NCBI GenBank assembly: GCA_016718345.1 | Contig: JADKDN010000008.1 | Coordinates: 95,933-159,932, forward strand | Direction of reading: 5' to 3' | DNA: 64,000 bases | DNA from: Flavobacterium sp. | Lineage (GTDB): Bacteria > Bacteroidota > Bacteroidia > Flavobacteriales > Flavobacteriaceae | Shown: positions 50,805 to 62,114 of the stretch, piece after piece | How positions within the stretch are numbered: the stretch's first letter is position 1 | Layout: every line of letters starts with the position of its first letter | Position numbers and translations under genes: made by a program | Notes under the pieces: generated by a model | What the model was told of the DNA's origin: nothing | The model's database searches: none | The model's input: the letters and a program-made list of their open reading frames with translations, nothing else

Positions 50805-52076
50805 ATGACTCTTTCAGAAAAAGACGCATTATACAATTGGCATCCTTATACCCAACATCAGACCATTGGTTTACTTCCTGCAATTGTAAAAGGGAAAGAC
50901 GCTTTGCTTTGGGATGAGAATGGCAAAGAATATATTGACGCTATTGCTTCTTGGTGGGTCAATCCCTACGGACATTCTAATGAGGTAATAGCTAGTGCTA
51001 TTTATAATCAATTGACAACATTAGAGCATGTCTTGTTTGGCGGTTTTACGAACAAACCAGCAGTAATGTTAGCGGAAAAGCTGATGGAAATTTTGCCTTT
51101 CAATCAAAAAAAGATATTTTATTCTGATAACGGTTCAACAGCAGTTGAAGTGGCTATCAAATCGGCTTTGCAGTATTTTTATAACAAGAATGAAAAACGC
51201 ACTAAAATAATTGCTTTTGAAGATGCTTTTCACGGAGATACCTTTGGAGCAATGGCATCGAGCGGGATTACTTTTTTCACAGAAGCTTTCCAGGGTTCGT
51301 TGTTAGAAGTGGTCAGGATTCCAGTTCCAACAGAAGGAAAAGAATCGGAGAGTATATCGGCTTTACAACAATTGGTTGCTGCCAATGAATTTGCTGCCTT
51401 TATTTTTGAGCCACTTTGTCAAGGAGCTGCTGGAATGATTATGTATGCTCCAGAAAGTTTAGATAAATTGATTGCTGTTTGCAAAAAAAACAGGGTATTT
51501 ACAATTGCTGATGAGGTCATGACAGGGTTTGGTAAAACAGGTAAAACATTTGCCTGTAATTACCTAAATGAACAACCTGACATGATGTGTTTGTCAAAAG
51601 CGTTAACAGGAGGAACCATACCAATGGCAATAACGACATTTACTCAGGAAATTTATGATGGGTTTCTAGATAGCGATGTGAATAAAGCCTTATTTCATGG
51701 ACATACTTTCACCGCAAATCCTACTGGTTGTGCAGCTGCTCTAGCAAGTTTAGAATTGCTCCAAACTAATACAATGCAAGAAAATCTTATCAGAGTAAAT
51801 AATCGACATCTGATTTTTAAAAAAAGAATAGTACAACATCCTAAAGTAAAAGCAACTCGAGTTTTAGGAGTAATTTTTGCACTAGAAGTTGAAACAGAGA
51901 CAAAAGCCTCATATTATGGAGAATTAAGGAATAAATTATATGATTTTTTTATAAAAAATGGTGTTATACTAAGGCCTGTAGGTAATATAGTCTACATTTT
52001 ACCACCTTATATAATTACAGATGAGCAACTTGAAAAAGTGTATAAAGTTGTTGAAAAAGCATTAGAAATAGTATAA
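50805..52076 (+). CDS. bioA: Adenosylmethionine-8-amino-7-oxononanoate aminotransferase
   Basis: BioA transfers an amino group, in most lineages from S-adenosylmethionine, to 7-keto-8-aminopelargonate. The 423-residue class III aminotransferase has NWHPYTQHQTIG at the start, DAIASWWVNPYGHSN, YSDNGSTAVEVAIK, IADEVMTGFGKTGK with the PLP-contacting Asp, and the PLP lysine in LSKALTGGTIPMAI. Frame intact. It is 16 bp downstream of bioD. Confidence 0.93.
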   Translation: MTLSEKDALYNWHPYTQHQTIGLLPAIVKGKDALLWDENGKEYIDAIASWWVNPYGHSNEVIASAIYNQLTTLEHVLFGGFTNKPAVMLAEKLMEILPFNQKKIFYSDNGSTAVEVAIKSALQYFYNKNEKRTKIIAFEDAFHGDTFGAMASSGITFFTEAFQGSLLEVVRIPVPTEGKESESISALQQLVAANEFAAFIFEPLCQGAAGMIMYAPESLDKLIAVCKKNRVFTIADEVMTGFGKTGKTFACNYLNEQPDMMCLSKALTGGTIPMAITTFTQEIYDGFLDSDVNKALFHGHTFTANPTGCAAALASLELLQTNTMQENLIRVNNRHLIFKKRIVQHPKVKATRVLGVIFALEVETETKASYYGELRNKLYDFFIKNGVILRPVGNIVYILPPYIITDEQLEKVYKVVEKALEIV

Positions 52077-52135
52077 ATTTGAAAAAGATTTAAATTATTA
52101 AATCTTAGTTTTTTATTCATTTTTAAAATAAAATT

Positions 52136-53302
52136 TTGTCCCCAATTATATCAATAGTATCCATAGCTTCTCTCTCTCCCTTAGGAAACTCAAAAGAGTC
52201 AATTTGGAAAAATTATCTGAACAATCAGCATTGTTTTGTAACGAAAGAGTTTAATGAGCAGCAAGCGTATGCTGCCATTTTAGATTTTGAAAGTAAGGAA
52301 GAAGTTGAGACCTTAAAACAGTTTGATCACAAGTACAAATCTTTAGATTCTTCTGTTTTGTATGCAATAGCCGCTTCTCGCAGGGCATTTGCTCAATCGG
52401 GATGGAAAAAAGAGGATGTTTTTGGGGTAAATTTAGGCTCTTCACGCGGGGCAACAGAATTATTTGAAAAATACCATCAAGAGTTTTTAGAAACAGGAAA
52501 GGCTCAAACTTTAGCTTCGCCAACAACAACTTTAGGAAACATCTCCTCTTGGGTGGCACATGATTTACAATCACAAGGCCCTGAAATTTCGCATTCTATA
52601 ACTTGTTCCACAGCATTGCATGCATTGTTAAATGGAGTGGCTTGGCTTCGATCAGGAATGGCAAGTAAATTTTTGGTAGGAGGGAGCGAAGCTCCATTGA
52701 CGGACTTTACTATTGCCCAAATGAAAGCCCTTAAGATTTATGCTTCAGTAAATGGCGAAGGTCAAAATCAATGGCCATGTCGAGCATTGGATTTAGAAAA
52801 AGAAATCAATACTCTTATTTTAGGTGAAGGAGCAGCTGTCTGTTGTTTGGAAATAGGCAAATCTCAGAATGCATTGGCTTTCATAGAAGGTGTGGGATTT
52901 GCAACAGAAATTTTGGAGCACAATATATCAATTTCAACAGAAGCTACCTGTTTTCAAAAATCCATGAAAATGGCGCTAAAAGATATTGAACCTTCAGATG
53001 TAGATGTTATTGTTATGCATGCTCCAGGAACGAAGGCAGGAGATATAACGGAATATAAAGCTATTCAAAAAGTATTCGGAAAGGATTTACCCATGCTTAC
53101 CACCAATAAATGGAAAATTGGTCACACATTTGGAGCCTCTGGAATGTTGAATGTTGAAATGGCGATATTAATGATGCAACATCAACAATTTATTGGAGTT
53201 CCTTTTGCATCAATTCCTTCAAATAGAAAAAAAATTGAAAAGGTTTTAATCAATGCTGTTGGATTTGGCGGAAATGCAGTTAGTATATTGCTGTCGATTT
53301 AA
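52136..53302 (+). CDS. Ketoacyl-ACP synthase (KAS II-like) in the biotin cluster
   Basis: A 388-residue condensing enzyme of the FabF type. The Cys-His-His triad is recognisable: SITCSTALHALLNG (Cys near residue 156), MHAPGTKAGD (first His) and KIGHTFGASGM (second His). FabF normally has HATGT, here HAPGT. The start at 52136 is TTG (SPIISIVSIASL), with no upstream ATG in frame. It follows bioA by 59 bp on the same strand and lies near bioB, so it may supply a chain-elongation step for the pimeloyl moiety. This is inferred from context, and the substrate is unknown. Confidence 0.72.
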   Translation: MSPIISIVSIASLSPLGNSKESIWKNYLNNQHCFVTKEFNEQQAYAAILDFESKEEVETLKQFDHKYKSLDSSVLYAIAASRRAFAQSGWKKEDVFGVNLGSSRGATELFEKYHQEFLETGKAQTLASPTTTLGNISSWVAHDLQSQGPEISHSITCSTALHALLNGVAWLRSGMASKFLVGGSEAPLTDFTIAQMKALKIYASVNGEGQNQWPCRALDLEKEINTLILGEGAAVCCLEIGKSQNALAFIEGVGFATEILEHNISISTEATCFQKSMKMALKDIEPSDVDVIVMHAPGTKAGDITEYKAIQKVFGKDLPMLTTNKWKIGHTFGASGMLNVEMAILMMQHQQFIGVPFASIPSNRKKIEKVLINAVGFGGNAVSILLSI

Positions 53303-53313
53303 AAAGAATTATT

Positions 53314-53772
53314 TTAGTCGTTCTCAAATTCTTTAACTTTTTCATAAATCATATTACTTTCCCAACCTTTACGAAGTAAATAATCACAGAATTTTTTTCT
53401 CTTTTTTAATTTGTTTTTTTCGGTAATAATGTTCCAAGTTAATTCAGAAAGAGAATGAAATGTGCTAAGATATTCTCCTTCATCAATTTCTTTTAAGGCC
53501 TGATTAATGTTATATTGAGAAATAGTTCTGAATTTTAGTTCATTTACAATTCTAATTTTCCCCCATTTTTTAATCCTGAATTTACCCCTTGCAAATGAGC
53601 AAGCAAAGCGTTCTTCATTCAAAAAATTATTTTCTATTAGATGTACAACTACTTCGTCAATCTCGACTGAATTTAGTGACATGCTTCTCAGTTTTAGAAT
53701 AACTTCATCATGACAGCGTTCTTGATATGCACAATAATGCTCTAATTTCTTTTTTGCATTTAATGAAGACAT
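53314..53772 (-). CDS. recX: Regulatory protein RecX
   Basis: RecX binds RecA filaments and limits their activity. The 152-residue protein is helical throughout and has family features: CAYQERCHDEVILKLRSM, NFLNEERFACSFARGKFRIK and KWGKIRIVNELK, with a C-terminal LLRKGWESNMIYEKVKEF. It is convergent with the ketoacyl synthase gene, and the stops lie 11 bp apart. No recA is in the window. Confidence 0.85.
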   Translation of the reverse strand: MSSLNAKKKLEHYCAYQERCHDEVILKLRSMSLNSVEIDEVVVHLIENNFLNEERFACSFARGKFRIKKWGKIRIVNELKFRTISQYNINQALKEIDEGEYLSTFHSLSELTWNIITEKNKLKKRKKFCDYLLRKGWESNMIYEKVKEFEND

Positions 53773-54311
53773 TGGATTTAGTCAGGGTTTTATGATATGT
53801 ACAAAAATACTATAAAAAATAAAGGTTTTGAAGTAAAGCTTTGTTAAAAAGTAAAACTTTTCTTATTTAAATAAATTGTTTAGAAAATATTTATTTTTTT
53901 AAAGTAAATGATTAACAAAATCGAAACTCATTAATGTTTAAAATGTAACAATTTCGTTAAAAAGAGTTAAAATGTATTGTTTTTTCTGGCTTTTTGAGTA
54001 GACTGTATTTCAGTTATTTCTTTGAAAATTATTAGAAAATATTCAAAAAAGAGATAGTATTGATTTGTTTTGATGATTAAATTTTTAAAAACAAAAGTGA
54101 TTTTAACATATTTGTTAATAATTTAATAAACTAAAATCATTGAAATTTAGTGAATTAAGTTTAATTTTGTTAGTCCCAAATGTGCTAATATTCTTTGCCT
54201 TGTTTTTGTGCGTACAAAAATGAGGGTAAATAGTGTTATGATTGTTGAATATAAAATTACATGACAGAATTAACACAATGATTCTATCATAAATAGTATC
54301 ACATTAAAAAA
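53773..54311. other. Intergenic region upstream of the T9SS type C protein
   Basis: About 540 bp of AT-rich DNA with no supportable frame. It holds a promoter-like pair at 54167-54197 and otherwise only A/T runs; I see no tRNA, repeat array or insertion-element end. Confidence 0.5.
54167..54197 (+). promoter_or_regulatory. Candidate promoter of the T9SS type C protein
   Basis: TTG at 54167-54169, a 20-bp spacer, then ATTCTTTG at 54190-54197, close to TAnnTTTG (one base off). It leaves a leader of about 105 bases before the ATG at 54312. Confidence 0.45.
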
Positions 54312-57300
54312 ATGAAAATAAAATTACTTTTTGTTATATTATTTTTTTCTTTAGTAGGTCGGGGACAGGTTACAATTGTATCTGATGGACTGAATAATAG
54401 TTCTTCACTTTTTACCTTATCAGGCGGGGCTTATTATACCGGAAATTCAGCAGCAGGAGATAGGCCAGCTTCCTCACCATTTGCGATAGAAGGAACTCAC
54501 GGATATGGACTAACAAGTGGTATTGCAACTTTGACTTCAAGTTCTTTTTCAACTTGTGGGCACAGTTCAGTTACTATGTCTTTAAGGTTAGCTGCCTTTT
54601 CAATTGGTTCAACAACTAATGGTCTAGATTCTGGTGATGTAGTCACAATTGAAGTCAGTCCAGATGATGGAGCAAACTGGTATAGCACGCTGAGAATTTT
54701 GGGTAATTCTAACGCATTTTGGGGTTATTCTGGAACAGGTGTTGCGAGTACGTCTTATGATGGAAATGCAACTCCAGTCGATATCCAGCCTGCTGGAGGG
54801 GGAAGTAGAACAACTGATGGATACTCAACCATAAATATTACTGGTTTACCATCAGTATCACTTTTGAAAATTAGAATCACATTGTCAGATGACTCAAGTG
54901 AGAGATGGGTTGTTGATGATTTTAAAGTACAAGGAGTTGTTACTCCAATTACATTATCCCCAACAATAACTAGTAGTTCTGCTTCACAATCCTCAGTTTA
55001 TGGTGCTGCAATAACAAATTATCAAATTCTAGCAACAAATTGTCCAACCAGTTATACGGCTTCTGGATTGCCTGTTGGTGTAACTATTAATACTACTACT
55101 GGATTAATTTCAGGGACTCCAACAGTTGTAGGTACATATACTACAACCATAACAGCAACTAATGGGATAGGAACAAGCACTTCTATATCCAAAGATTTTA
55201 TAATAACTCCCAAGCCTCTCACAATAACAGGATTGACATCTTCAAATAAGGTGTATGATGGAACTACAACTTCAACATTAGGCGGCACAGCTACTTTATC
55301 AGGTGGACTTGTTGGCTCAGATGTTGTTACTATCTCAGGAAGCCCAACTGCTAATTACTCACAATCCAATGTTGGAACTTCACTTGTAATTACAATTAGT
55401 GGATATTCTCTTTCTGGAGCAGATGCAGCAAAATATACAGTAACACAACCCACAGTAACAAATAGAAGTATCACAGTAAAACCATTAACAATAACAGGAT
55501 TAACAGCGGCAAATAAGGTTTATGATGGAACTTCAACTGCTACATTAACCGGGACTCCAACTTTGTCTGGTCTTGTTGGAGCTGATGTTGTTTCTATTTC
55601 AGGAACTCCAAGTGCGAATTTTTCGACTGCGACTGTCGGGGTAGGCAAAGCTGTTACAGTTACTGGCTACACTATAACTGGAGCACAAGCTGCAAATTAT
55701 TCTGTTTCACAACCAACAGGTCTCACGGCAAATATTACCCAAGCTCCTCAAACCATAACATTTGCAGCTTTACCTGACCAAATGTTAAGCGGAATAACAT
55801 TTACACTATCAGCAACATCATCAGCAGGATTGACAATTACTTACACAAGTTCAAATACAGCTGTAGCAACGATTTCTGGAAATGTTGTAACAATGTTAAG
55901 CACGGGGTCAACAATAATTACTGCATCACAAGCGGGAAATACTAATTATGCTGCAGCTATTTCAGTAAATCAGAATCAAAATATAATTATTGGAGTGCAA
56001 GAAATAAATGTTGAGGGAAACATAGGAACCTTTCCAGATATTACGAGCGGAGATATAACTCCTTCTGCATTAGATAATACGTTATTCGCTGCACAAGTTG
56101 TTGGGGCTACACAAAATAAAGGATTTAGAATTCAAAATATTGGAGGAAACACTTTAAATGTTTCATCAATAACATTATCAGGTGCAAATCCTGGAGATTT
56201 TAGCATCATCGCTTCTGCACCTTATGCTATCGCGCCTCCCAATGGAATGGTTCTTTTTACTATAGATTTTACTCCAGTTGGCATTGGAGTTAGGACAGCA
56301 ATTGTAACGATAACAAGTAATGATAGCGACGAAGGGTCTTATACTTTTATGATTCAAGGAACAGGCAATTGTCCAGTAACATCTAACACCGTTTCTCCTA
56401 CTTCGGGAACAGTTGGAACTACAGTTACAATTACTTCTACAAATAGCACTTTAAATAATTTATCAGGAGCAACAGCTACTTTCAATGGAGTTTCAGCTTC
56501 AATTATTTCAACATCTGCTACACAAATGGTTGTAACTATTCCAACTGGAGCAACAACTGGAAATTTAGTTACAACAAATGCTCTTGGATGCACAGCTACA
56601 CTTGCCTTTACAGTCTTAACCTATGATTTATGTGCTTATGCAACGAATTTAACTATTGGAGCTCCAGCAACGACAAACAATATGACTGGATCAACAACTA
56701 CTGCTCCTTTTACAAAAAAAGATGTTTGGTTTAGTTTTACACCATCATGTTCAGGAATACATAATATAAACGTTTCTAGTTTCTCAGGAGATATAGACAT
56801 AGAATTGTATTCAGGTTCTTGCCCTGCTTCCGCATCTTATTTAGATAATTCAAATGGAAATACTTCAACAGAAACAATAACAAGTTCCTTGACAGCAGGG
56901 GTGACATATTATTTGAGAGTTTTAGCTTGGAATGTTACTGCAGAGACTTCGTCTTTTACAGCACAAGTTACTACTGATGGGGTACTTAATATTAATAATG
57001 TTGGAAGTCCTGTTTCAGGAAATATTTCTGTAAATACAAATGATGTTGTTATTATGGGGTTTACAACTACTCCCAACTGTATAACTAACTACAATTTAAA
57101 TAGCGTTACAATAACAAAAACAGGAACCGCTACATCTAGTGATATTTCAAATCTTAGAGTAATTTATGATGCAAATGCGAATGGGATTATTGATGGTGGA
57201 GAAACTTCTGTTTCAGGAGCGGGTATTGCTTTATCGTCTAGTATGGTTTTTTCTTTAACAGGGCAAACAGGTATTTTAACGACAAGAAACTATTTATTGG

Positions 57301-60300
57301 TTGGAGATGTTTCAATTAGTGCTGTAAATGGTAATACCATCAATGCTAGTATATCATCTAGTAATAATTTGAATGCAACTATTTTACCATTAGGATTACC
57401 AACAGGGAATGCAATAGGAAATACAATGACAATTGTACCTCCTCCTTGTACTGCTGCAGTGCTATCAAGTATATCTCCAACTTCAGGACCAATTGGAACT
57501 GAAATTACAATTACAGCAAGTTCAGGAAACTTATCTGGAGCTGCTGTAAAATTCAGTGGGATATCAGCAACTATTATTTCAAGTAGCGCTACTAAAATAA
57601 TTGCTATAGTTCCAATTGGAGCAACTACTGGAAATGTGACCGTTATAGACACAACACCATGTAATGCTTACATTCCCTTTACCATAATCACAGAAGATAG
57701 GGCAACTTGTCAAGGAGGAAGTACAGATTTGTTTATTAGTGAGTTGACCGATTCTAATACAGGATCACTAAGTTATGTTGAGATATATAACGGAACTAAT
57801 GCCACAATAAATTTATCTTCGTATTCTATAAAAACAGCGAATAACGGACAGTCTAGTTTTTCTAATACTGTTAATTTAAATAATGTAGATCTACTATCTG
57901 GCGGAATTTATGTTGTCGGTTTGGGGTTGGAGCGTCAAGTGTCTGCAATGTTCCTGGAGGAGATGGGTCTTATGCCAATCAAACTAGTGGTGCAGGATCA
58001 ATTAATATGGAATCTTCAAAAAATGATTTTATTGGCCTATATATAAAAGTGGAGTTCTAATTGATAGTTGGGGTGTTTATGGTGATGCAAGTTGGGCAGC
58101 ATCACTGATAGCAACTTTGGGAACTGACGGTTCAAATTTTAAAAGAAAAACTAGCGTCACAGTACCAAAATCTGCATACAGTAATGCCGATTGGGATATT
58201 ACGGATTATGCAGGTTCTTCGTGCTTGAATAATAATTATACCGATATAGGCAATTATATATTTCCTGGAGGAACTCCTCCATCAGTAACGACACCCATTG
58301 TTTCAAACCCCACATGTAAATCAGCAACAATATCTGTTACAGGAAGTGAAGGTTTTCCTGGAGGAAACACTTTAGCATATCAGTGGTATTACTCAAATTC
58401 TGGAGATGCAAATTGGACTGCTTTATCAAACACTGGGGTCTTTTCAGGGGTTACATCTTCAACCTTATCTATTTCAAATGTGTCTAGCGTCATTAATTAT
58501 CAATACTATTGTCAAGTTAGAGAAATTTTAGCTACATGTTTTATTGCTTCTAAAGCAACCAAAATAACTGGAGCAATAACATGGAATGGTACCGATTGGA
58601 GAGATTCCAATAATGTTGTGACTACACCATCAATTGGTAAGTTAGCAATAATTAATGCAAACTATGATACATCTATTAACGGAAGTTTTGATGCCTGTAG
58701 TTTAGTAGTCAATAATGGATTTACCGCTATTATTGCCCCAACAAACTATATCAATATCCAATATGATTTAACATTAAATGGGAATTTAACTGTAAAAAGT
58801 GGTGGTAGTTTAGTTCAAATTGATGACTTTGGACTCAATTCTGGTACAGGGAATTTTGTAATGGAGCGTACGGCTACTGTTGCAAGAACTACAGATTATG
58901 TATATTGGTCATCTCCTATTTCTAATTTTCAAGTTGGAAATGTAAATCCAAGTTCTTGGTTACGATACAAATGGATTCCAACAATTCCAAGAGCCTATAC
59001 AAGTAATTTTGGAGGATGGTTAGCCACTCCAGCAAATGAAGTTATGGAAAAGGGTAAAGGATACATCATTCGTGGACCTTACACGAACCCTACTGCCACA
59101 TTTACAAATACAGCTCCTAATAATTTACCAAATAATGGAATCATTCCAGTTGGGGTAGAAAGGAGTACTTACGATGGCGCTCCTTACACATACCTATCTG
59201 GCTCTACTACATTAACGGTAGTTAAAGACGATGATAATTATAATTTGCTAGGTAACCCATATCCTTCGGCTGTTGATGTGCAAAAATTCCTATCACTAAA
59301 TACAAATCTTGCGGGTCATATTCGTTTGTGGACTCACGGGACGCCTATTCAAAGTTCACTTTTTAACGGACAATCTTTTTTATAATTCATTTGGTTACAC
59401 CTATTCAGTATTAGATTATATCTATGTAAATTATACAGGAATTTCTTCCAGGAAGGGGATTATGCGATTGCTTCTGGGCAAGGTTTTTTTGTGACTATGA
59501 ATCATAGTTCTGCTTCAGCATCTGAAAATGTAATCTTTAATAATTCAATGAGGAGAGATGCAACACTTGGTACAATATATAACAATAGTGTATTCTATAG
59601 AAAAGCAAATACAAATGAAAGAAACAGAATTTGGTTGGATATTTTAGATGACAAAAATGCATCAGTGAGAACCTTGGTGGGTTATATTCAAGGCGCGACT
59701 CTGGACAAAGACAGAATGTATGATGCCAAAGCAACTGTTGATTCCAATTTGAATATATATTCATTAATTCAAGATGAATCACAAATTATTCAGGCAAGAG
59801 CTGTACCATTTGATAAAGATGATCGTGTTCCATTAGGTGTTAGTATTCCATTAAAAGTTGGAAATACTACTTCGACTTTAGGTACATACAAAATTGCAAT
59901 AGCTTTTGTTGACGGATTGTTTCAAAATGAGAACCAAGATATTTATTTAGAAGATAAATTACTCAATGTTATACACGACTTAAGAAAAGATCCGTATACT
60001 TTTGAAAGCGTTTCAGGAAGGTTTGATAATCGATTTGTTTTACGTTATACCAACAAAAATAAATCACTTGGAACGGATCACTTTAAAGAGTATAGAAATA
60101 GTGTTGTTGTGGCTGCAGATGCTGGACAAGTTAAAATCATGTCAAGTATTGAAGCAATTAAGAAGGTAGCTGTTTATGATATTTTGGGAAGAGAGATATT
60201 CACAAAAAATAATATAAACGCAATGGAACTCTCAATAAAAGACATAATTATAAATCGACAAGCTTTGGTTGTAAAAGTCTTTTTAGATAATGGACAAGAG

Positions 60301-60324
60301 ATTAGCAAGAAGATAATTCTTTAG
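54312..60324 (+). CDS. Giant T9SS type C-sorted multidomain surface protein (four frameshifts)
   Basis: Repaired, about 2,004 residues. Signal peptide (residues 1-18, SLVGRGQ), then Ig-like domains, two YDG domains (NKVYDGTTTSTL near residue 308, NKVYDGTSTATL near 399), a choice-of-anchor D-like domain (about 563-690), IPT/TIG domains near 693 and 1053 (SPTSGTVGTTVTIT; SPTSGPIGTEITIT), a PPC-like beta-sandwich near 803 and a lamin-tail-like domain near 1138. The C-terminus (IEAIKKVAVYDILGREIFTK to QEISKKIIL) is a T9SS type C sorting domain. Frame breaks near 57925 and 58045 (lost G and A), 59378 (extra T) and 59447 (lost C), all in homopolymers. Likely a surface adhesin. Confidence 0.8.
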
Positions 60325-60340
60325 GAGTGTGACAAAAACA

Positions 60341-60374
60341 AAAAACCCGTAATTTTTAAATTACGGGTTTTTTG
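60341..60374. terminator. Bidirectional intrinsic terminator
   Basis: AAAAACCCGTAA (60341-60352) pairs with TTACGGGTTTTT (60361-60372) and has A and T runs on the two sides. It lies between the convergent surface-protein and bioB genes and can serve both. Confidence 0.88.
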
Positions 60375-60385
60375 TTTTTTAAAAA

Positions 60386-61495
60386 TTATTTTTCCTTTAC
60401 AGAGGCTTCTATGTTTCTTTCTATTACGTGTCCAGGTCTAGACCATTTTGGTTTTTCACCTAGGGGTACAAATTTTGAATCTTTTGCTTCAACAGTAGTT
60501 GGCTGCATAATTTTTATGAAAGGTTTTTGAGGAACAAGTCCAAGTGTTTCAAACATTTTCATGTCTTCATTTACATCTGGATTTGGAGTAGTCAATAATT
60601 TATCACCTGCAAAGATTGAATTTGCCCCAGCAAAGAAACACATGGCTTGTCCTTCACGACTCATATTCATTCTGCCTGCCGATAGCCGTACTTGTGTTTC
60701 TGGCATAACAATACGAGTAGTTGCAACCATGCGAATCATCTCCCAAATTTCAACTGGCTTTTCTTCTTCGAGAGGAGTGCCTTCTACGGCAACCAGAGCA
60801 TTTATGGGTACTGATTCGGGTTGTGGATTTAGAGTAGAAAGAGCAACTAACATTCCAGCTCTATCTTCAATAGATTCTCCCATCCCTATAATTCCACCAC
60901 TACAAACAGTAACATTGGTTTTACGAACATTTTCTATCGTTTGAATACGATCTTCAAATCCGCGTGTAGAAATAACTTCTTTGTAATATTCTTCTGAAGT
61001 GTCTAAATTGTGATTGTAGGCATAGAGACCTGCTTCTGCTAATCGTTGTGCTTGATTCTCAGTAATCATCCCTAGAGTACAACAGACTTCCATGTCTAAT
61101 TTATTGATGGTTCTTACCATTTCCAGTACTTGGTCAAATTCAGGTCCGTCTTTTACATTGCGCCAAGCTGCACCCATACAAACTCTTGAAGAACCACTTG
61201 ATTTAGCTCTTAAAGCTTGAGCTTTAACTTGACTAACAGACATTAAATCATTTCCTTCAATATCAGTATGATATCTTGCTGCTTGTGGACAATAGCCACA
61301 ATCTTCAGGACATCCTCCTGTTTTTATAGACAATAACGTAGATACTTGAACAACATTTGGATTATGGTGTTCTCTATGGACAGTAGCTGCTTCATAAAGC
61401 AAATCCATTAAAGGTTTGTTGTAAATTGCTATAATTTCTTCTTTGGTCCAATTGTGCTTTGTGATACTCATGTAGACATTTTTATAATGCTTCAA
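60386..61495 (-). CDS. bioB: Biotin synthase
   Basis: BioB is the radical SAM enzyme that inserts sulfur into dethiobiotin. The 4Fe-4S ligands are in GGCPEDCGYCPQAARYH (C-x3-C-x2-C), followed by RVCMGAAWRNVKDGPEF and cluster-2 Cys positions in MEVCCTLG and TVCSGGIIGMGE, and the Arg ligand region QVRLSAGRMNM. The first ATG gives an 8-residue extension (MKHYKNVY) not typical of the family; the ATG at 61471 (MSITKHNWTKEEI) is the likelier start, giving 361 residues. It lies 7 kb from bioF-D-A and on the opposite strand. Confidence 0.93.
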   Translation of the reverse strand: MKHYKNVYMSITKHNWTKEEIIAIYNKPLMDLLYEAATVHREHHNPNVVQVSTLLSIKTGGCPEDCGYCPQAARYHTDIEGNDLMSVSQVKAQALRAKSSGSSRVCMGAAWRNVKDGPEFDQVLEMVRTINKLDMEVCCTLGMITENQAQRLAEAGLYAYNHNLDTSEEYYKEVISTRGFEDRIQTIENVRKTNVTVCSGGIIGMGESIEDRAGMLVALSTLNPQPESVPINALVAVEGTPLEEEKPVEIWEMIRMVATTRIVMPETQVRLSAGRMNMSREGQAMCFFAGANSIFAGDKLLTTPNPDVNEDMKMFETLGLVPQKPFIKIMQPTTVEAKDSKFVPLGEKPKWSRPGHVIERNIEASVKEK

Positions 61496-61571
61496 AAGTA
61501 ATTAAATAGTTATGAATAAGCAATGTTTGTATGTTTAAAAACGACACAATTAAATTTTTTAAATGGACATG

Positions 61572-61955
61572 TTAATCACTACTGTGGCGATTGTTCCAAT
61601 ATAACATCAACAATAAAACGACAATTACTGAGGAAGCAATTCCTTCAAAAAATAAACTAATACAATAACTGTTGATAGAAGGGTTTCCTCCAAATAAAAA
61701 GGATTCTGACAAGGATTGAACATAAGCATCTCCGCCTTGCATATAGCTATAAATTAGTAATCCTAAAACACATAGCAAGACACCAATAATTGATGTAATC
61801 ATAGCCGATGCAGCGTCGGATACAAAATTTTTATTTCCCTCAGCAAGATTCATTTTTATAGTTCGATTCACACCGTAAAATACAAATAGAATGTTAAAAA
61901 GTCTTAGATAAACCAAATTCGCTAGACCTAATACATTCATTATTAAAAAATACAT
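61572..61955 (-). CDS. Small membrane protein of unknown function
   Basis: A 127-residue protein with three clear hydrophobic helices: residues 1-27 (FLIMNVLGLANLVYLRLF), about 52-72 (MITSIIGVLLCVLGLLIYSY) and about 103-122 (SLFFEGIASSVIVVLLLMLYW). I do not recognise a named family. Just upstream the same frame reads ETTKRINQWITYFLGIS before the first ATG, with no ATG, GTG or TTG ahead of it, so the true N-terminus may be longer and its start codon damaged. Alone between bioB and ribF. Confidence 0.6.
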   Translation of the reverse strand: MYFLIMNVLGLANLVYLRLFNILFVFYGVNRTIKMNLAEGNKNFVSDAASAMITSIIGVLLCVLGLLIYSYMQGGDAYVQSLSESFLFGGNPSINSYCISLFFEGIASSVIVVLLLMLYWNNRHSSD

Positions 61956-62114
61956 ACTAATTCCTAAAAAATAAGTAATCCATTGGTTAATTCTTTTGGT
62001 AGTTTCATGATTCTTTTTTAAAAGTTAAAATAAAATGCCTGATAAACAATAGTATAGCTTATCGAAGTTACAAAAAAATAATCAAAGAGATTTAAATATG
62101 AGAAAATTTTAAGA

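Noticed and set aside
57290..57652. Minus-strand frame of 120 residues in the giant surface protein
   Set aside because: Val/Ile-rich, repeats mirror the Thr/Asn-rich plus-strand coding, with no family match; a codon-bias shadow.
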